Assembly (NCBI RefSeq): GCF_023078835.1 | Contig: NZ_CP090898.1 | Location: 1,490,045-1,554,044 of the forward strand | Direction of reading: 5' to 3' | DNA from: Synechococcus sp. NB0720_010 | GTDB lineage: Bacteria > Cyanobacteriota > Cyanobacteriia > PCC-6307 > Cyanobiaceae | DNA: 64,000 bases | Shown: piece after piece, positions 59,668 to 64,000 of the stretch | Layout of the letters: each line of letters opens with the position of its first letter | Numbering within the stretch: the stretch's first letter is position 1 | The notes under the pieces: generated by a model | What the model was told of the DNA's origin: nothing | Seen by the model: the letters and a program-made list of their open reading frames with translations, nothing else | Database searches by the model: none | Position numbers and translations under genes: made by a program

Positions 59668-61560
59668 ATGTGCGGCATCGTTGCGGTGATTGGTTCGCGC
59701 GAGGCGGCACCGCTCCTCTTGGAGGGTCTGCGTCAGCTCGAATACCGGGGCTATGACTCCGCGGGAATCGCCACGGTGGCGGACGAGTCCGGCTTGGCCT
59801 GTCTGCGCGCTGAAGGCAAGCTCGCCAACCTCACGGCTCGTTTTGAGGCGCAGGGGGCCCAGGGGCAGTGCGGCATTGGCCACACCCGTTGGGCGACCCA
59901 CGGCAAGCCGGAAGAACGCAATGCCCACCCCCACCTCGATGGTCCTCGTCGTCTGGCCGTGGTGCAGAACGGGATCATCGAGAACTACAGAAGCCTGCGT
60001 GAGGAGCTCCAGGCCAAGGGTGTGGTCTTCCGCTCGGACACGGACACCGAGGTCATTCCCCATCTGCTGAGCCAAGAGCTCGATCGGTTGGAGGCCCTGG
60101 GCCACGCCGCCTCTCCCCAGCTCCTGCTTGAGGCCGTGCAAGCGGTTTTGCCGCGGCTGCATGGGGCCTACGCCTTGGCCGTGGTTTGGGCTGCGCTCCC
60201 GGGTGCCCTGGTGGTGGCCCGCAAAGCAGCGCCTTTGCTGATTGGCCTGGGGGAAGGGGAATTCCTCTGCGCCAGTGATACCCCGGCTCTGGCTGGTTTT
60301 ACGCGAACGATCCTGCCGATGGAAGACGGGGAGGTGGCGCTGCTCACCCCCCTCGGAATCGAGCTCTATGACGAGGCCGGAGCGCGGGTGCAGCGGGCTC
60401 CCACCCTCCTGAGCGGCACGGATCACGTGGCGGACAAGCGCAGCTTCCGTCACTTCATGCTCAAGGAAATCCATGAGCAGCCCGAGACCGCCGCCCTTTG
60501 GGTTGCTCGACATCTCCCCGATGCATCCGCGCGGGTGGCCTTGCCGCTCGATGAGAGCGTGTTTGAAGGGATTGAGCGCATCCAGGTTCTCGCCTGCGGC
60601 ACCAGCCGCCATGCCGCCTTGGTGGGGGCCTATCTCCTGGAGCAGCTGGCCGGGATTCCGACCAGCGTGTTCTATGCCAGCGAATTCCGCTACGCCCCGC
60701 CACCGCTGGCGCCGAACACCCTCACCATCGGTGTGACCCAATCGGGTGAAACGGCAGACACCTTGGCTGCTCTCGCGATGGAGCAGGAGCGGCGCCGAGC
60801 CGTTGCCGATCCGGCCTTCGCCCCCCGTCTGCTGGGGATCACGAACCGCCCTGAAAGCTCCCTGGGCCGGATGGTTGATCAGATCCTCGACATCGGTGCC
60901 GGCATCGAGGTGGGTGTTGCAGCTACCAAGACCTTCCTGGGTCAGTTGTTGGCGTTCTACGGCTTGGCCATTGCCTTTGCCGAAAGGCGCTCTGGCCGAC
61001 CTGGAGTTCTCGGCGCCGAAGCCCTGCAGCAGCTGATGGCTGGTCTGCGGGATCTTCCCCAGCAATTGCGCAGCTTGGTGGATGACCACGACGGTCGCTG
61101 CGAGCAGATGGCTCACCTGTTCGCGGATACCCAGGACGTGATCTTCCTGGGCCGGGGCATCAACTACCCGATTGCCCTTGAGGGGGCGCTGAAGCTCAAG
61201 GAGATCAGCTACATCCATGCCGAGGGCTACCCCGCCGGCGAGATGAAGCACGGCCCGATCGCCCTGCTGGATGCCCGGGTGCCCGTGGTCTCGATCGCCG
61301 TGCCAGGCACGGTGTTCGACAAGGTGCTTAGCAATGCCCAAGAGGCCAAGGCCCGCGATGCCCAATTGGTGGGCGTTGCCCCCAATTGCCCGGATGCCGA
61401 GCTGTTCGACACCCTGTTGCCGGTGCCGGAGGTGGATGAGTTGCTCAGCCCGCTGCTGACGGTCGTGCCGATGCAGCTGCTGAGCTATCACATCGCAGCC
61501 CACCGGGGGCTGGATGTCGATCAGCCCCGCAATCTCGCCAAGAGCGTGACGGTCGAGTAG
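59668..61560 (+). CDS. glmS: Glutamine-fructose-6-phosphate aminotransferase
   Basis: GlmS (630 residues) makes glucosamine-6-phosphate for peptidoglycan and lipopolysaccharide. ATG 59668 is required because Cys2 (MCGIVAVIG) becomes the N-terminal nucleophile. GATase part to about residue 240; two SIS domains follow (ACGTSRHAALVGAYLLEQL, GVTQSGETADTLAAL; later GRGINYPIALEGALKLKEIS). C-terminal PRNLAKSVTVE is canonical. Its stop lies four bases from the convergent manC stop. No glmS ribozyme is visible upstream. Confidence 0.97.
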   Translation: MCGIVAVIGSREAAPLLLEGLRQLEYRGYDSAGIATVADESGLACLRAEGKLANLTARFEAQGAQGQCGIGHTRWATHGKPEERNAHPHLDGPRRLAVVQNGIIENYRSLREELQAKGVVFRSDTDTEVIPHLLSQELDRLEALGHAASPQLLLEAVQAVLPRLHGAYALAVVWAALPGALVVARKAAPLLIGLGEGEFLCASDTPALAGFTRTILPMEDGEVALLTPLGIELYDEAGARVQRAPTLLSGTDHVADKRSFRHFMLKEIHEQPETAALWVARHLPDASARVALPLDESVFEGIERIQVLACGTSRHAALVGAYLLEQLAGIPTSVFYASEFRYAPPPLAPNTLTIGVTQSGETADTLAALAMEQERRRAVADPAFAPRLLGITNRPESSLGRMVDQILDIGAGIEVGVAATKTFLGQLLAFYGLAIAFAERRSGRPGVLGAEALQQLMAGLRDLPQQLRSLVDDHDGRCEQMAHLFADTQDVIFLGRGINYPIALEGALKLKEISYIHAEGYPAGEMKHGPIALLDARVPVVSIAVPGTVFDKVLSNAQEAKARDAQLVGVAPNCPDAELFDTLLPVPEVDELLSPLLTVVPMQLLSYHIAAHRGLDVDQPRNLAKSVTVE

Positions 61561-61564
61561 CCCC

Positions 61565-62995
61565 TCAGGCGCTGCGCCCGTAGAGGTCCTCGAAGCGGAC
61601 GATGTCGTCTTCGCTCAGATAGGGGCCGCTCTGGACTTCGATCATCTCGACCGGGATCTTGCCTGGGTTCGAGAGTCGGTGCTTGCAGCCCAGGGGGATG
61701 TAGGTGCTTTGGTTTTCGCCCACCAGCTCTTCAACGCCATCTTTCTCGACGACGGCAGTGCCTTGCACCACGATCCAGTGCTCAGCCCGGTGGTGGTGCA
61801 TCTGCAGTGAGAGCGAAGCCCCAGGGTTCACGCTGATGCGCTTGACCTGCCAGCGATCGCCCTCGGTGATGCCGTCGTAGGCACCCCAGGGCCGGTAGAT
61901 CTTGCGGTGGGCCTTGCTCTCCGGCGCTCCGCTTTGCTCCAGCAGGCCGACGATGCTTTTGACGTTCTGGGCCTGATCCCGTTTGGCGACCAGCACCACG
62001 TCATTGGTTTCCACCACCACAAGGTCTTCCACGCCCAGACCCACCACCAGGCGGTGCTCGCTGCGCAGGTAGCAGTTGCGGCTGTTTTCGCTGATGACCC
62101 GGCCCCGCAGCACGTTGCCCTGCTCGTCTTGATCAGCGGTTTCCCAGAGGGCACTCCAGCTGCCGACATCGCTCCAGCCCGCCTGCAGCGGCAGCACCGC
62201 GCCTCGGTCGGTTCGCTCCATTACGGCCACGTCGATGGCGACGTTGGGGCACTGGGCAAAGGCGTCCTTCTCGAGGCGTTGGAAGTTCAGGTCTGAGCCG
62301 CCTTGGGCGAGGGCACTCCGGCAGGCCTGGACCACCTCGGGAGCGAGTCGTTCCAGTTCCGCCAGGATCACGCTGGCCTTGAACAGGAACATGCCGCTGT
62401 TCCAGGTGAAGCGGCCGGTCGCCAGGAATCCTTCGGCGGTGGCGCGGTCGGGTTTCTCCACAAACCGGGCGATCGGCACGGGGCTGCCCGCATCCCCCAG
62501 CGGTTGAGCGGCTTCGATGTAGCCGTAGCCGGTCTCGGGGGCGGTGGGCACGATCCCAAAGGTCACCAGTTGGCCCGCCTCAGCGGCCTCAACACCGGCT
62601 TGCACCGTCTGGCGGAAGGCGGCTCCTTCTCGAATCACGTGGTCGGCTGCGAGCACCAGCAGCAGTGGGTCATCGCCTGCGGCCATGGCCTGCAGGGCGG
62701 CGATCGCCACGGCTGGGGCGGTGTTTCGGCCCACGGGCTCCAGCAGGATCGCTGAGGGATCCACGCCGATCTGGCGCATCTGCTCGGCGACGATGAAGCG
62801 GTGGTCTTCGTTGCAGATCAGCAGCGGAGGCTGGAGGTTGGCGATGCCCTCAAGTCGCTGCTGGGTTTGCTGCAGCAGGGTTTCTTCCCCTTGGCCCGCC
62901 AGGGCCCAGTACTGCTTGGGGTAACTGGCCCTCGATAGGGGCCACAGGCGGGTTCCAGTACCGCCACACAAAATCACTGGAACCAGGGCCGCCAT
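61565..62995 (-). CDS. manC: Mannose-1-phosphate guanylyltransferase / mannose-6-phosphate isomerase
   Basis: A 476-residue ManC-type enzyme: nucleotidyltransferase with VILCGGTGTRLWPLSR at the start and FVEKPDRATAEGFL in the sugar site, then a C-terminal cupin domain (RPWGAYDGITEGDRWQVKRI, SLQMHHHRAEHWIVVQGTA). It supplies GDP-mannose for polysaccharides. ATG 62995 has AGGAG nine bases upstream, but this lies in a perfect 12-base palindrome GGAGTGCACTCC (62996-63007) that could hide it. Confidence 0.95.
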   Translation of the reverse strand: MAALVPVILCGGTGTRLWPLSRASYPKQYWALAGQGEETLLQQTQQRLEGIANLQPPLLICNEDHRFIVAEQMRQIGVDPSAILLEPVGRNTAPAVAIAALQAMAAGDDPLLLVLAADHVIREGAAFRQTVQAGVEAAEAGQLVTFGIVPTAPETGYGYIEAAQPLGDAGSPVPIARFVEKPDRATAEGFLATGRFTWNSGMFLFKASVILAELERLAPEVVQACRSALAQGGSDLNFQRLEKDAFAQCPNVAIDVAVMERTDRGAVLPLQAGWSDVGSWSALWETADQDEQGNVLRGRVISENSRNCYLRSEHRLVVGLGVEDLVVVETNDVVLVAKRDQAQNVKSIVGLLEQSGAPESKAHRKIYRPWGAYDGITEGDRWQVKRISVNPGASLSLQMHHHRAEHWIVVQGTAVVEKDGVEELVGENQSTYIPLGCKHRLSNPGKIPVEMIEVQSGPYLSEDDIVRFEDLYGRSA

Positions 62996-63025
62996 GGAGT
63001 GCACTCCTCTTGCACACCATTTCAA

Positions 63026-63058
63026 ACCAAGCCCGCCCGCTTTGCCCGCTGGCTTGGT
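63026..63058 (-). terminator. Hairpin between rimM and manC
   Basis: ACCAAGCC and GGCTTGGT form an 8-bp stem (63051-63058 with 63026-63033) around a GC-rich loop, starting 7 bases past the rimM stop. On the minus strand TTTGAAAT follows the stem, a weak T-run, so termination may be partial. Confidence 0.5.
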
Positions 63059-63064
63059 GCTGGT

Positions 63065-63646
63065 TCAGCTTTGTCCGTCCCCTGGGCTGGGGTCGGCCAA
63101 CTCCAGTAATCCAGGCGGGGGGGTGATGCCAATCCACCCCTCTTCGAGTTCCACCCGGGGAACAATCGAGTCGACAAAGGGGATCCAGAGGGGCTGTTTT
63201 TTGCCGCTGAGTTGGACCTCGAGCAGGTCGTTGCCGGCATGGAGCAGGTCTTGGACTTGGCCGATGGGTGTGCCCGACTCCAGCAGCCGCACCTCCAGTC
63301 CCACCAGATCCAGCAGGTGAAATTCGCCTTTGGACAGTGTTGGGCGCTGATCGCTCGGCACCAAGAGCTCCTGGCCCACGCAGGCCTCGGCGCTGCTTCG
63401 GTCGTCAATGCCCTCGATGCGGATCACAAAGAGCTCTTTGCCTGGGAGCCGGCGCCCTGAGAGCAGCTTGATTTCCTGGGGTTCTGGCGTGGGTCCCCGC
63501 TTCTGGGCCGGTGCGCGCAGCCAGCGGGGGCCGGCTTGGGTGAAGCGTTCGGGGAAATCGCTGAGGGGATTGACCCGCAGTTCACCGCGCAGTCCCTGGG
63601 CGGCAACGATCTTGCCGACCACCAGCAGCTCGGGTTGTTGCTCCAT
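63065..63646 (-). CDS. rimM: 16S rRNA processing protein RimM
   Basis: RimM (193 residues) helps mature the 30S head. N-terminal RimM domain ([19 protein letters not shown], then LSDFPERF) and C-terminal PRC-barrel ([20 protein letters not shown], then [20 protein letters not shown]). ATG 63646 gives [11 protein letters not shown]; a further start five codons upstream is open. Divergent from ndhS. Confidence 0.94.
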   Translation of the reverse strand: MEQQPELLVVGKIVAAQGLRGELRVNPLSDFPERFTQAGPRWLRAPAQKRGPTPEPQEIKLLSGRRLPGKELFVIRIEGIDDRSSAEACVGQELLVPSDQRPTLSKGEFHLLDLVGLEVRLLESGTPIGQVQDLLHAGNDLLEVQLSGKKQPLWIPFVDSIVPRVELEEGWIGITPPPGLLELADPSPGDGQS

Positions 63647-63700
63647 CAGCCCAAGGGCCACACCTCAGCCTCGATAATGGTCGGGCGACTGGGCCCTCCT

Positions 63701-63883
63701 ATGGCTGATTCCCTGCCGATCCTGCCTGGCTCCACTGTGGTGGTGCGCGATGGGCGCTCCATCTACAACGGTTACCAAGGTTTCGTTCAGCGCATCAGCG
63801 GCAGCAACGCAGCCGTGCTGTTTGAAGGCGGCAACTGGGACAAGCTCGTCACCATGCCCCTCAAGATTCTTGAGCAGGCATGA
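63701..63883 (+). CDS. ndhS: NAD(P)H dehydrogenase-like complex subunit NdhS
   Basis: A 60-residue SH3-like protein. ILPGSTVVVRDGRSIYNGYQ and AAVLFEGGNWDKLVTMPL match NdhS, the ferredoxin-docking subunit of the cyanobacterial NDH-1 complex. ATG 63701; longer in-frame extension overlaps rimM antisense. The 3' end overlaps rnc by 23 bases on the other strand. Confidence 0.87.
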   Translation: MADSLPILPGSTVVVRDGRSIYNGYQGFVQRISGSNAAVLFEGGNWDKLVTMPLKILEQA

Positions 63884-64000
63884 GCTTCTCTAGGGACACC
63901 CGAGCTGCCTCCTGTTCGGCCTGCCGGCGCGAGCGTCCCCAGCCCTCACCGAGGGTCGTCTTCCCCAGGCTCACCTGACAGTGAAATCGCCGGGGATCGG
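63861..64000 (-). CDS. rnc: Ribonuclease III, C-terminal part (5' end outside window)
   Basis: The minus strand is open from base 64000 to TGA at 63863-63861. It encodes the end of a double-stranded RNA-binding domain: FHCQVSLGKTTLGEGWGRSR followed by RQAEQEAARVSLEKL, the usual GxGxSRRxAEQxAAxxALEKL pattern. The catalytic domain lies to the right of the window. RNase III processes rRNA and antisense duplexes. Overlaps ndhS by 23 bases. Confidence 0.85.
   Translation of the reverse strand, partial: DPRRFHCQVSLGKTTLGEGWGRSRRQAEQEAARVSLEKLMPAQES

Noticed and set aside
59650-61503. 617-codon open frame opposite glmS
   Set aside because: Antisense shadow of a long, biased gene; no domain recognisable.

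Overview
The window is a gene-dense, GC-rich stretch of chromosome from a unicellular picocyanobacterium of the Synechococcus/Cyanobium group. Photosynthesis genes (psbZ, psaC, ndhS), a RpaB/Ycf27-type regulator, a SecA without a C-terminal zinc motif and the dnaN-PRC barrel-purL-purF start block all point there. The exact subcluster cannot be fixed from sequence alone. I see no insertion sequence, prophage, CRISPR array or rRNA. Both ends are cut: the 3' part of thrC at the left and the 3' part of rnc at the right.

Layout. 1-6958: thrC end, a 400-base non-coding stretch with DnaA-box-like motifs (candidate oriC), then dnaN, a PRC-barrel gene, purL and purF. 6955-13.9 kb: minus-strand lysC, holA, a one-polypeptide Phd/PIN gene and mutS, with plus-strand cobH between. 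13.97-22.3 kb: psbZ, ribH, a GNAT gene, a complete dTDP-rhamnose operon (rfbA-C-D-B), secA and cysE. 22.4-31.1 kb: tRNA-Gly(GCC), a GntR regulator divergent from a dienelactone hydrolase, infC, miaA, gyrB, an SH3-like exported protein, a crcB pair, a glutathione peroxidase and mgtE. 31.1-43.4 kb: a group 2 sigma factor, mutY with a Nudix box, a PfkB sugar kinase, tsaE, ahcY, ssb, mreBCD with a coupled lipoprotein, the RpaB-like regulator and lysS. 43.4-47 kb: a minus-strand ergothioneine operon (egtB, egtD) continuing into two small genes and a YdcF-family gene. 47-55.5 kb: cysteine synthase, a membrane pseudokinase, smpB, a chain ruvB-TPR-M20 peptidase-2TM protein-HEAT protein, and thiC behind a TPP riboswitch. 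55.6-64 kb: tkt, fabF, acpP, psaC, glmS, manC, rimM, ndhS and the end of rnc.

Most genes are housekeeping: purine, thiamine, cobalamin, riboflavin, sulfur amino acid and fatty acid synthesis, the Calvin/pentose phosphate cycle, cell shape, translation and DNA repair. Genes are packed with stop/start overlaps, and five convergent pairs interlock their stop codons over exactly 4 bases. The only gene-free stretch above 300 bases is 728-1145.

The least ordinary items are the Phd-PIN fusion ahead of holA, the receptor-like pseudokinase, the lipoprotein coupled to mreD without a transporter, the unnamed small genes trailing egtBD, and several palindromic or repeated sites between divergent genes. 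No clearly new multi-gene system is evident. The fusion and the pseudokinase are the best candidates for undescribed biology.
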